64,000 nucleotides of DNA from Parvularculaceae bacterium (GTDB lineage: Bacteria > Pseudomonadota > Alphaproteobacteria > Caulobacterales > Parvularculaceae), in the NCBI GenBank assembly GCA_028284065.1, contig JANQSJ010000010.1, forward strand, positions 1-64,000, in the 5' to 3' direction. Positions 1-7,233 of this stretch are shown here, in pieces (position 1 is the first letter of the stretch; every line of letters starts with the position of its first letter). The translations under genes were made by a program, and so were the position numbers. The notes below the pieces were generated by a model that was given only the letters and a program-made list of their open reading frames with translations, was not told where the DNA came from and ran no database searches.

Positions 1-57
1 TCGGGCAGTCAAAGTGGATCACCGGTTTGACGTCGCCCGACGCGAAATCAATAACTT

Positions 58-97
58 AGAGCCTTCTGGATGATTCAATCTGAACGCAGAAGGCTCT
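58..97. repeat. 11-bp inverted repeat, candidate terminator or dispersed palindrome
   Basis: AGAGCCTTCTG (58-68) is matched perfectly by CAGAAGGCTCT (87-97) across an 18-nt spacer. The right arm runs into the stop codon (96-98) of the leftward DUF1178 gene. No T-run follows on the minus strand, so a classical intrinsic terminator is not proven. The form resembles short palindromes dispersed in alphaproteobacterial genomes. Bases 1-57 are too short to assign to a gene. Confidence 0.5.
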
Positions 98-629
98 AGC
101 CTTCCGCGTCGCCGTCGGAGGCTTTTGTCCCGGTCGCCTGCGGCGCCTTTGGGGCGGCCGCCTTTTTCGGCTCCTTGGGCTTCCCGGCAAGCTTCGGCTT
201 GGCTGGTCCCGCCGCTTCCCTTTTTGGCGCGAAACCGGGCGCAGGCGCGACTTCCACCCCTTCGTCGCGCAGCTCCTTGGCCTCCTTCAGACTGGCCTCG
301 CCATAGATCGGTCGGGCTTCCGCTTCGCCATAGTGGATCTTGCGCGCCTCTTCCGGGAAGCGGCCGCCCACATGCTCGAAGTTCTTTTCAATGTAGTCCC
401 TGGCGCGCGTCGCCGCCTCCGCCATCGCCCCCTGTATTTCGGCGAGCCGCGCGTTCGACGAGCGGCGCGTCGCGACAGCCGGCGCCATAATCGCCTTCTC
501 AACGTCGCCGGAGCCGCAAACCGGACACGTGAGTTCGTCGGACGATTTCTGGGCGTCAAAGTCGCCGCTCGACCGGAACCATCCTTCGAACTCATGCGCG
601 TTCGAGCATCTAAGGCTGTATTTTATCAT
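96..629 (-). CDS. DUF1178 family protein
   Basis: The 177-residue protein starts MIKYSLRC and has an N-terminal zinc-ribbon-like part, with Cys8 and a CPVCG knuckle near residue 35, as in DUF1178 proteins. The rest is charged. The last ~45 residues are a Lys/Ala/Pro-rich tail that is probably disordered and is longer than I would expect for the family. Its ATG overlaps the TGA of the upstream amidase gene (626-629, ATGA), so the two are probably translationally coupled. The molecular role of DUF1178 is unknown. The family is commonly found in alpha- and betaproteobacteria beside a carbon-nitrogen hydrolase, which supports the assignment. Confidence 0.88.
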   Translation of the reverse strand: MIKYSLRCSNAHEFEGWFRSSGDFDAQKSSDELTCPVCGSGDVEKAIMAPAVATRRSSNARLAEIQGAMAEAATRARDYIEKNFEHVGGRFPEEARKIHYGEAEARPIYGEASLKEAKELRDEGVEVAPAPGFAPKREAAGPAKPKLAGKPKEPKKAAAPKAPQATGTKASDGDAEG

Positions 630-1471
630 GACTTAAAGATGTCGACTTCACGCGCCCGATCAAGTCCGAGAGACGGAATGCGACGGCGCGCCTCGGCCGC
701 CGCGCTAGGGTCGATATCCGCCAGCAGGACCCCCGGATCGTCATGCCCGAGTTCGCCGAGGACGCGGCCCCAGGGATCGACGACCATGGAATGGCCGTAG
801 GTCTCGCGCCCGTCCTCGTGCCGCCCCCCTTGCGCCGGGGCGACGACGAACGCGCCGTTCTCAATCGCCCGCGCCCGCAGAAGCGTCGACCAGTGCGCTT
901 CTCCTGTCTGGCGCGTAAACGCCGCCGGCGCGCAAAACGCCGTCGCGCCGGCTTGCGCGAGTCGCCGATAAAGGGCCGGAAAGCGGATGTCGTAGCAGAT
1001 CGTGAGGCCCGTCGGTCCCAAGGGCGTGTCGGCGACTATGGCCGCGTCGCCGGGCTCATAGATGGCGGACTCCCGCCAGCTCTCGCCATCCGGCAGCGAG
1101 ACGTCGAACATGTGGATCTTGTCGTAGCGCGCGGCGATCCGACCGTCGGGCGCAAAAAGGAACGCGCGGTTGGCGATCCGCCGTTCGTCGAGACGCACCG
1201 GCATTGAGCCGATCAGCAGCCAGACCGATAGCGCGTCGGCGAGATTGGCGAACGCGTCGACCTCGGTGAGCGGCTCGCCAACCGGAAGCCCCGCGCGCAG
1301 GCGGTCCGCGTCACGGTCGATAGCCGTCGTCATCTCAGGCGTTGCGATAAACGTCGCGCCGCCCGCCGCCGCCTCACGGATGAGATCCGACGCCGCGGCG
1401 ACGTTCGCGGCCGGATCGACGCCTGAGCGCATCTGCGCGCAGGCGACCGTGATCGCGGCCGCTTCAGCCAT
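626..1471 (-). CDS. carbon-nitrogen hydrolase (Nit1/omega-amidase-like)
   Basis: The 281-residue nitrilase-superfamily protein has the full catalytic set: Glu46 in TPEMT, Lys118 in RYDKIHMFDV and Cys159 in LTICYDIRFP. The KIHMFDV and CYDIRFP context fits the Nit branch (deaminated-glutathione amidase or omega-amidase) better than true nitrilases. It would act in the cytoplasm, hydrolysing amides such as deaminated glutathione. The gene overlaps the end of the glutaredoxin gene by 8 bp and the start of DUF1178 by 4 bp, so the three form one leftward transcript. The pairing with glutaredoxin agrees with a glutathione-repair role, but the exact substrate is inferred. Confidence 0.9.
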   Translation of the reverse strand: MAEAAAITVACAQMRSGVDPAANVAAASDLIREAAAGGATFIATPEMTTAIDRDADRLRAGLPVGEPLTEVDAFANLADALSVWLLIGSMPVRLDERRIANRAFLFAPDGRIAARYDKIHMFDVSLPDGESWRESAIYEPGDAAIVADTPLGPTGLTICYDIRFPALYRRLAQAGATAFCAPAAFTRQTGEAHWSTLLRARAIENGAFVVAPAQGGRHEDGRETYGHSMVVDPWGRVLGELGHDDPGVLLADIDPSAAAEARRRIPSLGLDRAREVDIFKS

Positions 1472-1721
1472 TCAGCAGCGCGTCGAGCTTGCCCGCCTGT
1501 TCCAGCGCAAAAAGGTCGTCGCACCCGCCGACATGAGTTTCGCCGACGAAGATCTGCGGATAGGTCGTCTTTCCGTTGGAGCGCGAGAGCATCTCCTCGC
1601 GCTTCTCGCGGTCGAACGCGGCGGATATCTCCGTCACGTCCGCCCCCTTGTCGCCTAGCAGCACCATGGCGCGAACGCAGAAGGGGCACATCGGCTTGGT
1701 GTAAATCGTCACTGGCTGCAT
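1464..1721 (-). CDS. grxC: glutaredoxin 3
   Basis: This 85-residue protein is a complete class I glutaredoxin. It has beta-strand VTIYTK, the dithiol active site CPFC (Cys12, Cys15) and the glutathione-binding TYPQIFVGETHVGGCDDL region with its cis-Pro. It would reduce disulfides and glutathione-mixed disulfides in the cytoplasm. The gene lies 81 bp downstream of the ComF gene and overlaps the amidase gene by 8 bp, so it is in the same leftward operon. Length and motifs match GrxC of other proteobacteria. Confidence 0.95.
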   Translation of the reverse strand: MQPVTIYTKPMCPFCVRAMVLLGDKGADVTEISAAFDREKREEMLSRSNGKTTYPQIFVGETHVGGCDDLFALEQAGKLDALLNG

Positions 1722-1802
1722 GGTTCGGTTTCCTGATCGCGTTCGACCCCTTTCGGGCGAGGCCGTCCGCTATATCGTCTTTCGCCAAGACTTAACAACG
1801 CG

Positions 1803-2546
1803 TCAGGACTTCACAACGCGCGCCAGGGTGACGGCGTCAATCCGCGCCGCGCCGGCCCGGCGCAGCGCCCGCGCGCAGGCGGCGATGGTCGCGCCGCTGG
1901 TGAAAACGTCATCGACGATGACAATGTGCGCGCCCTTGATAAGTGCTGACGCGCCAGGCGCCGGCGTTATGGCGCCGGAGACATTGCGCCGGCGCGCATC
2001 GGCCGACATCTCACGCATCGGCTTCGTCGCGCGCGGCCGGCGCAGCAGATCGCGCCCCATCCGGCCGCCGACCTCGCGCGCAAGCGCGTCGGCGAGGAGC
2101 CCGGACTGGTTGAACCGCCGACCGATGCGCCGGCGCCAGTGCAACGGCACCGGCGCGAGCAGACTGTCAGCGGTCACGAGTTCGCGGCCTGCGCGGGCGA
2201 GCCAGCGCCCGAAAAGCGGCGCGAGGTCAGTGCGATCGCCATGCTTGAAAGACAGGATGAGCCCGCTCACCGCGTCGTCATAAACGACGGCCGCCCGGGC
2301 CTGATCGAACGCAGGCTCGATCGCAAGACACGCGCCGCAGACATATCCTTCGTCCGCCTGCCGAGCGTAAGGCGCGCCGCATCGATCGCACATCGGATCA
2401 TCAATGAACCGCACCGCGCCCCAGGCGCGATAGCTCAAGACGCCGGGCTCGCTCACCGGCTCGCCCGTCACCGGACAGACCGGCGGCGCGATGGCGTCAA
2501 GCGCCCCGCGCGCAAAGCCGGCGGCGAACGTCTTCAGCGTAGCCAT
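1803..2546 (-). CDS. ComF family phosphoribosyltransferase-like protein
   Basis: The ComF-like protein has an N-terminal zinc-finger part (CPVTGEP, then CDRCGAPY and CGACL) and a C-terminal type I phosphoribosyltransferase fold. The PRPP loop is IVIVDDVFTSGAT. In competent bacteria ComF works in DNA uptake; elsewhere the role is unclear. I chose the ATG at 2546 (MATLKTFAAG). A longer reading to 2582 adds an unconserved stretch. It lies 48 bp downstream of a TadE-like gene and upstream of grxC. The comF-grxC-nitrilase order is familiar from alphaproteobacteria. Confidence 0.88.
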   Translation of the reverse strand: MATLKTFAAGFARGALDAIAPPVCPVTGEPVSEPGVLSYRAWGAVRFIDDPMCDRCGAPYARQADEGYVCGACLAIEPAFDQARAAVVYDDAVSGLILSFKHGDRTDLAPLFGRWLARAGRELVTADSLLAPVPLHWRRRIGRRFNQSGLLADALAREVGGRMGRDLLRRPRATKPMREMSADARRRNVSGAITPAPGASALIKGAHIVIVDDVFTSGATIAACARALRRAGAARIDAVTLARVVKS

Positions 2547-2594
2547 CAGGGCAGCGTAGCGCCGGCATGGCGGCAGGGCCATGAGAAGATAGCG

Positions 2595-3203
2595 TCAATC
2601 GTCTTCTTCAAGGTCGGCGCTGCAGAACTCTTCTTCCTCGGAGAGCTTATAGCAAACTTCCGAAACGAAGCGCGGCCGACGGATCGCAATGTCAGCGAAG
2701 TTCAGCTTGGCGGGCAGGCCGAAGCCCACCGCCACCGGCTTGTACTCAAGCTCCACCTGCACCAGGACGACCCCTTCCCCATCTGGGATCTGCGGAAAGG
2801 AGAATTCATCAAGGTCGTCGTCGGAGAGCTCGCCGCCCTCCTCTTTGGAGTGGCTCCAGACCACGTGGAGATCGTCGTCATCGTCGGAGAGAATGTTGGC
2901 GACGCTCGTAATCACCACATTGTGGGGCGCGTCCGCGCCATACCGACCCAACAGACCGTCAGCGGCAAGAAAGATCGCTTCGCGCTGGGAATCGTCCAGC
3001 GTGTCGAGGCGGGTGACGAGATCGGAAACGACCTGCGCCGTCGTGTTCATCTGGCGCAGCGCCCGCGTGCCGTCGAAGACCGTCAGGCTGCCAAGCATAA
3101 ACGTCAGCAGCACCGGCGTGATGAATGCGAACTCGATCGCCGAGGCGCCCGCCTCGCAGTCTCGGAAAGCCCTGGGGCTCCGCCTGGCGTACGTCAGCGA
3201 CAT
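2595..3203 (-). CDS. TadE/TadG-like pilus assembly protein
   Basis: The 202-residue protein has a basic N-terminus followed by a pseudopilin-like hydrophobic segment (GASAIEFAFITPVLL), the hallmark of TadE/TadG proteins. The outer part is notably acidic, with a five-Asp run and an acidic end containing SEEEEFC. The start ATG at 3203 overlaps the stop of the upstream TadE-like gene (TGATG), which decides the start over a longer reading to 3320. TadE-type proteins are minor pseudopilins of Flp/Tad secretion systems. No TadA, TadB or TadC gene is nearby, so the partner machinery must be elsewhere. Confidence 0.82.
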   Translation of the reverse strand: MSLTYARRSPRAFRDCEAGASAIEFAFITPVLLTFMLGSLTVFDGTRALRQMNTTAQVVSDLVTRLDTLDDSQREAIFLAADGLLGRYGADAPHNVVITSVANILSDDDDDLHVVWSHSKEEGGELSDDDLDEFSFPQIPDGEGVVLVQVELEYKPVAVGFGLPAKLNFADIAIRRPRFVSEVCYKLSEEEEFCSADLEEDD

Positions 3204-3778
3204 CAAAACGGCTCGTTCATGAAGGCGACGCTGGAGACAATCTGCGCGCGATTGGTGTCCGTCGACTTCAGCGCGAGGCCGAGCCCGAGCCCCGGCGTCA
3301 TCACGCCGGTCGTTACGCACACTCGCATATACATGATCTGCGACCCGCCGCCGGTCGTGTAGGATACGGACGGATTAAGATCAGGATTAGCCGAATCGAC
3401 GCACGGGGCGTCGCCCTCCGGAGGTTCATTGAATGAACTGACGGCCGTCAGCTCGACCGTGATGTTGTTCTCGCAGTCATTCACCACCACCGCCTTGCCG
3501 CAGATGAATTCGCCGATCTCGGTTTGCGTCGGCGTGCCGGACTGCACTGCGCCGGTATAGATGAATTTCGTCGCTTCGGACACTGCAAGGTCGATCATCG
3601 ATATCTTGAACATCATCAGGCCAAGCTCGAAGAGCGCCATGATCAGCCCAATGAAGACCGGTCCCACAATCGCGAATTCCAGCGCCGCCGCGCCGCGCGC
3701 GTCGGCGGGAAACCGGCGGACCCTCGCTGAGAGCCCGCCGCGCCCGCAGTATCGACACTTCGTTCTGACGCCGCCCAT
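3203..3778 (-). CDS. TadE-like pseudopilin
   Basis: The ~191-residue protein carries the TadE signature in GAAALEFAIVGPVFIGLIM, preceded by a short Arg-rich cytoplasmic N-terminus with two Cys (KCRYCG). The C-terminal part is periplasmic, with three spaced Cys. The ATG at 3778 is preferred over a TTG at 3787. The gene sits 20 bp downstream of the vWA/TadG gene and is coupled to the next TadE-like gene by TGATG. It presumably forms part of a Tad/Flp-type surface appendage or secretion complex with the two neighbours. Confidence 0.82.
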   Translation of the reverse strand: MGGVRTKCRYCGRGGLSARVRRFPADARGAAALEFAIVGPVFIGLIMALFELGLMMFKISMIDLAVSEATKFIYTGAVQSGTPTQTEIGEFICGKAVVVNDCENNITVELTAVSSFNEPPEGDAPCVDSANPDLNPSVSYTTGGGSQIMYMRVCVTTGVMTPGLGLGLALKSTDTNRAQIVSSVAFMNEPF

Positions 3779-3798
3779 ACCGCCCAACGCGCCCCTCG

Positions 3799-5250
3799 TC
3801 AGCCGACAATCCGCAGCGAGTTCACCGACGCCGCGATCGAATCGAACGCCGACTGAATGTCGAGATCCTCAACCAGGTAATACTTGCTCGGGTCGGACGC
3901 GCAGTAGTCCAGCAGCTCTTCCGAGAGTTGGCCGGCCCTGATCTGAAAGCCGATCGTGTAGACGACGACGTTATTGGTGCGCGCCTCGTCGCACAGCCGC
4001 TTGAAATGGGCGACGGCGTCATCGTCATCCGCCTCGGACGACGCGCTTCCCTTCTGGACGACGGTCTGCTGGTTGGCGCTGTTGGCCCTTCCGTATTCAT
4101 TGCGCCACGGCCCGTAATTCTGTCCTTTGACATTCTCATTCGGCGGCTGGTTCAATTCTTTCGGTCGGTTGTCGTGGACATTGCCGGGCTCCGGATCGCG
4201 CGGCCGGAACTGGGCGGTAATCTCGCCGTCGGTCATGACGACCAACACCTTCATCGCCTCGTCATTATAGGCGTGCGGCCGATCGGCGAACTGGCCGCCG
4301 ATGACGCCCCGCCATTCGGGCGACAGGGCTTTTGCGCCCCACATCATGCCGATGTCCATGCCGGTGCCATCGGACAGCGTCATGCCTTCGATATGCGTCT
4401 TCAGCTCGGCCTTGATATTGGTGTTGAACAGGACGTCGCTCTTGTCGGTCGGGCACCAGGGATTGAAATTGTTCCACTTCCAGAAGTGCGGCACCTGGGG
4501 GCGCCCCAGTGTCGGCAGCGGCGCGTCGTTGAAATCCGCATCCACGTATTCGATGCACTTATCCCCGTCGGAGAAGCGGAAATTGCCGCTCATGACATTC
4601 GTTCCGACGGCGTAGTCCTCCTCCTCCGGATCGACGTTGCCGCCGCCTGGCGGCACGGCGTGGGATTCGAACAGAGGCCCGATGTTCACTGTGCCGCCGA
4701 ACGGAATGAGACTCATCGAGGTTTCGTCGATGTTGCGTTCATTGAGGATCTGGTCGACGAAATCGCTCGCGGCGATCTTCAATTCGGCCAGCTTGTTGCC
4801 GTTCATGGACGAGGAGATATCCATCACCAGCGCAAGCTCGACGGTCGTCTTGCTCTGGTTGGCCTTGGTGGTCGCGCGCACCGGCAACTCTTCAATGCCG
4901 ACCATTCTGAGAAACGAGGTCCTGACGCTGGACGTGGCGATGATCTCCACCGTCTTGGAGTTAAGCGCCACGTCGGAAACGACCTCAACGTCTAGGCCCG
5001 AGATGACCTCAGGATCGTTGACGAGATTGGCTTCCATGTATTCCTGGATCACCGTCTCGACGTCGCGCGCATTCGTCAAAGAAGCCGCAGCGAGGGCCGC
5101 GCTTTCGAGAACGCCGCGCAGTTTCGTGGCGCTCGCCGTCGCGCGCATGATGTCATAGCCGCCGCCGAGGAGCGCGAACGCCGGCAGCATTACGAGACCG
5201 GCCAGAATGCCGATATTGCCGTCCTTGGTTCTGAGAAAACGCTTGTACAT
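3799..5250 (-). CDS. TadG-like pilus protein with von Willebrand A domain
   Basis: The 483-residue protein starts with a short basic stretch and a TadG-type membrane segment (IGILAGLVMLPAFALLGGG). A von Willebrand factor A domain begins near residue 137. The MIDAS residues are visible as Asp144-x-Ser146-x-Ser148 (MDISSS), with the later VVMTDGE. The region between ~210 and 400 contains a large insertion with cysteines. TadG proteins anchor Tad pili to the outer envelope, and vWA domains usually bind protein ligands in a metal-dependent way. It is the first gene of the leftward set, preceded by an AT-rich region that probably holds the promoter. Confidence 0.88.
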   Translation of the reverse strand: MYKRFLRTKDGNIGILAGLVMLPAFALLGGGYDIMRATASATKLRGVLESAALAAASLTNARDVETVIQEYMEANLVNDPEVISGLDVEVVSDVALNSKTVEIIATSSVRTSFLRMVGIEELPVRATTKANQSKTTVELALVMDISSSMNGNKLAELKIAASDFVDQILNERNIDETSMSLIPFGGTVNIGPLFESHAVPPGGGNVDPEEEDYAVGTNVMSGNFRFSDGDKCIEYVDADFNDAPLPTLGRPQVPHFWKWNNFNPWCPTDKSDVLFNTNIKAELKTHIEGMTLSDGTGMDIGMMWGAKALSPEWRGVIGGQFADRPHAYNDEAMKVLVVMTDGEITAQFRPRDPEPGNVHDNRPKELNQPPNENVKGQNYGPWRNEYGRANSANQQTVVQKGSASSEADDDDAVAHFKRLCDEARTNNVVVYTIGFQIRAGQLSEELLDYCASDPSKYYLVEDLDIQSAFDSIAASVNSLRIVG

Positions 5251-5670
5251 CTCACCGCCTACTTACTCTAGGCCCCCTTTACGAAGCGTAATTATCGCGG
5301 CGTTCATTAACAGTTTTTAAAGTGGTTTGGTTAATGCGTAAAAAAGTTTTTACTGGATTCATATTTAGGTATACTTTCTCCGTAATTTATGAATATTTCT
5401 ACAGGTTGCGCGGAACGGTCCTGCGAGAACCTTGGCGGCGGCGCCTTTTTGCATCTGATGTCCGGTGCGGCTCGACGCCGGGACCCGCCTGGCTCCAGCC
5501 ATGATGCCTCCCTGACCTTAGGCGGGCCGCCAAATAGACGCCGCGATAGGAAAACCGGCGTGAGACGGCGGCCCCGAGGCCGCGCCTTTCCTGGGTCTGG
5601 CCGCTGGGGGTAGGATGGCGTAGACGAGCCGCGCGCTCGCCGCTCCACCAATGCGCCGCCGAAGGACGCC
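5251..5670. promoter_or_regulatory. 420-bp intergenic region between divergent genes
   Basis: The region separates the leftward TadG-like gene from the rightward methyltransferase. The part from about 5270 to 5400 is strongly AT-rich against a GC-rich background, as expected for promoters. It contains TTAA (5307-5310) and TTAA (5317-5320) with a 6-nt gap. That resembles a CtrA box but lacks the usual 7-nt spacing, so I do not call one. The part from 5400 to 5670 is GC-rich, and I see no gene or RNA in it. Confidence 0.4.
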
Positions 5671-6531
5671 ATGGCGACCCCGCCGCTCATCTTTGACCGT
5701 GCGCTGAGGCGCAAGCGCCGCGCGCGCGCGGCGCGCGCGTTCGCCGATCATGATTTCCTGCACCGCCGCGCCATGGCGGACATCGTGGACCGGCTCGAGA
5801 CGGCGGCGCGGGATTTTCCGCGGGCCGCATTTTTCGGCGCGGGCGAACTTACCGCCCTGCTCACGGAAAAGTGCGGCGTCGGATGGATCGCTTCGTTCGA
5901 CGACGCCCCGGAGCGCCTGCCGCCGTCCGGCGCGCGCGCGGCGATGGACGAGGAACAGCCGGCGCTTGCGCCGGGTTCGCTCGATCTCATCGTCAATCTT
6001 CTCACCCTGCACGCCGCTAACGACCTCATCGGGGCGCTGGCGCAGGCGCGCCTGGCGCTGAAGCCTGACGGCCTTTTCATCGCCGCGCTCTTCGGCGGCG
6101 AAACGCTGGCGGAGCTGCGCGCCGCGCTTTACGCCGCCGAAGTGGAGCTGACGGGCGGGGCGGCGCCGCGCGTTGCGCCTTTCGGCCATGTGAAGGACCT
6201 CGGCGGCGCGCTGCAGCGGGCGGGCTTCGCGCTGCCGGTCGCCGACATTGACGAGGCCCGCGTCACGTACGCCGACCCATTGCGGCTCTTCCGCGACCTG
6301 CGGGGCATGGGCGAAACCTACGCGCCGGCGGCGCGGCCTCGGCCGCTGCGCCGCGACGTCTTTTTGGAAGCCGTCGCCAGGTTCGCCCGGGGCGGCCGCG
6401 CGGCGCGGTTTCAGATCGTGACGCTGACCGGATGGGCGCCGGCGCCGACCCAGCAGCGGCCGATGCGCCCGGGCAGCGCCAAGGCGTCGCTCGCCGACGC
6501 GATCCTCAAAAGCGACAGGCCCGACGGCTGA
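5671..6531 (+). CDS. SAM-dependent methyltransferase (NDUFAF5/BioC-like)
   Basis: The 286-residue protein opens with FDRALRRKRRARAARAF and HDFLHRRAMADIVDRL, the start seen in bacterial relatives of the complex I assembly factor NDUFAF5. A degenerate class I methyltransferase fold follows. Motif I is not a clean GxGxG (AAFFGAGELTALL), but the DLIVNLLTLHAANDLIGAL stretch matches the motif IV region. The ATG at 5671 follows AAGGAC. In mitochondria NDUFAF5 hydroxylates a complex I arginine, and bacterial BioC methylates malonyl-ACP. Which, if either, applies here is open. It is a single rightward gene. Confidence 0.82.
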   Translation: MATPPLIFDRALRRKRRARAARAFADHDFLHRRAMADIVDRLETAARDFPRAAFFGAGELTALLTEKCGVGWIASFDDAPERLPPSGARAAMDEEQPALAPGSLDLIVNLLTLHAANDLIGALAQARLALKPDGLFIAALFGGETLAELRAALYAAEVELTGGAAPRVAPFGHVKDLGGALQRAGFALPVADIDEARVTYADPLRLFRDLRGMGETYAPAARPRPLRRDVFLEAVARFARGGRAARFQIVTLTGWAPAPTQQRPMRPGSAKASLADAILKSDRPDG

Positions 6532-6619
6532 GCCCTGACCGGCGCAACCCGGAACGAACGTCTGATTGTCTGTCGTTTAATCGATCGCCGACGTTCTCGA
6601 AAAATGGACTTTAGGGCAA

Positions 6620-6829
6620 TCAAGCGTCGGCGAGAGCTGACGAGACTTCTTCGTAGACCCTGCCGCTTTCCTGCGCAAAATTTCGCACGCTGATAACAAT
6701 GGCGAGAAAGACGAGCATAATGATGACGGAATATTCTATGGCCGTCGAACCACGGCAGTCTTTGAGCGCTCGCCTCCCCGTCGCCGCGGCGCGGCGCGTC
6801 AGGGTCCCGAAGTGTCGCCTACTCGACAT
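6620..6829 (-). CDS. Flp family type IVb pilin
   Basis: The 69-residue protein is a typical Flp prepilin. It has a basic leader ending at Gly27, then STAIEYSVIIMLVFLAIVI, with the processing site G|STAIEY and Glu at mature position +5. The ATG at 6829 lies only 2 bp beyond the mutT stop, so it is read on the same leftward transcript. A longer reading to 7036 would run through the mutT coding region and is rejected. Mature Flp subunits build Tad pili. It is a lone pilin gene, about 1.4 kb from the TadE/TadG-like set, with no prepilin peptidase nearby. Confidence 0.85.
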   Translation of the reverse strand: MSSRRHFGTLTRRAAATGRRALKDCRGSTAIEYSVIIMLVFLAIVISVRNFAQESGRVYEEVSSALADA

Positions 6830-6831
6830 TG

Positions 6832-7233
6832 TCAGAGAAGATCTCTCAGTTGCGCCGCAAGCGGACGATCCGCAGGCGCAAGGTCGTAGTCCAGAAGCCG
6901 GCTGGGACGCGCCCATTTCAACGCAGCCGCCGCCACAGGACGCGGGGTTCCCCGCCACTTCCTGCAGACGAAAAGTGGCATAAGGAGGTGAACGCTCTCT
7001 AAGGGCTCTGATGCAAATGCGATCGGCGCAAGACACGAAGCGGTAACGTTAATGTCGAGCTCTTCCGCAAGCTCGCGCACGAGGGCGGCCTCCGGCGTCT
7101 CGCCTGGCTCCATCTTGCCGCCGGGAAACTCCCAAAGGTCAGGATGCGGCTTACCTGCCGGACGTCGCGCCAGCAGCACCCGCCCGTCGGCGTCCACGAG
7201 CGCGCAAGCGGAAACGAGAAGCAGCTCCGTCAC
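6832..7233 (-). CDS. mutT: MutT-type Nudix hydrolase (8-oxo-dGTP diphosphatase)
   Basis: The 133-residue Nudix protein has the Nudix box GGKMEPGETPEAALVRELAE followed by ELDI. The box is complete in its metal-binding Glu residues, although the usual final Gly-Ile/Val is Asp-Ile here. MutT enzymes hydrolyse oxidised dGTP to prevent AT-to-CG transversions. The start overlaps the stop of the PpiC-type gene by 4 bp (7230-7233). mutT downstream of a foldase gene divergent from secA is a known alphaproteobacterial neighbourhood, where argJ often lies between. It is absent here. Confidence 0.92.
   Translation of the reverse strand: MTELLLVSACALVDADGRVLLARRPAGKPHPDLWEFPGGKMEPGETPEAALVRELAEELDINVTASCLAPIAFASEPLESVHLLMPLFVCRKWRGTPRPVAAAALKWARPSRLLDYDLAPADRPLAAQLRDLL

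Noticed and set aside
5307-5320. Possible CtrA box upstream of the TadG-like gene
   Set aside because: The two TTAA halves are 6 nt apart, not the usual 7, and the region is AT-rich, so a chance match is likely.
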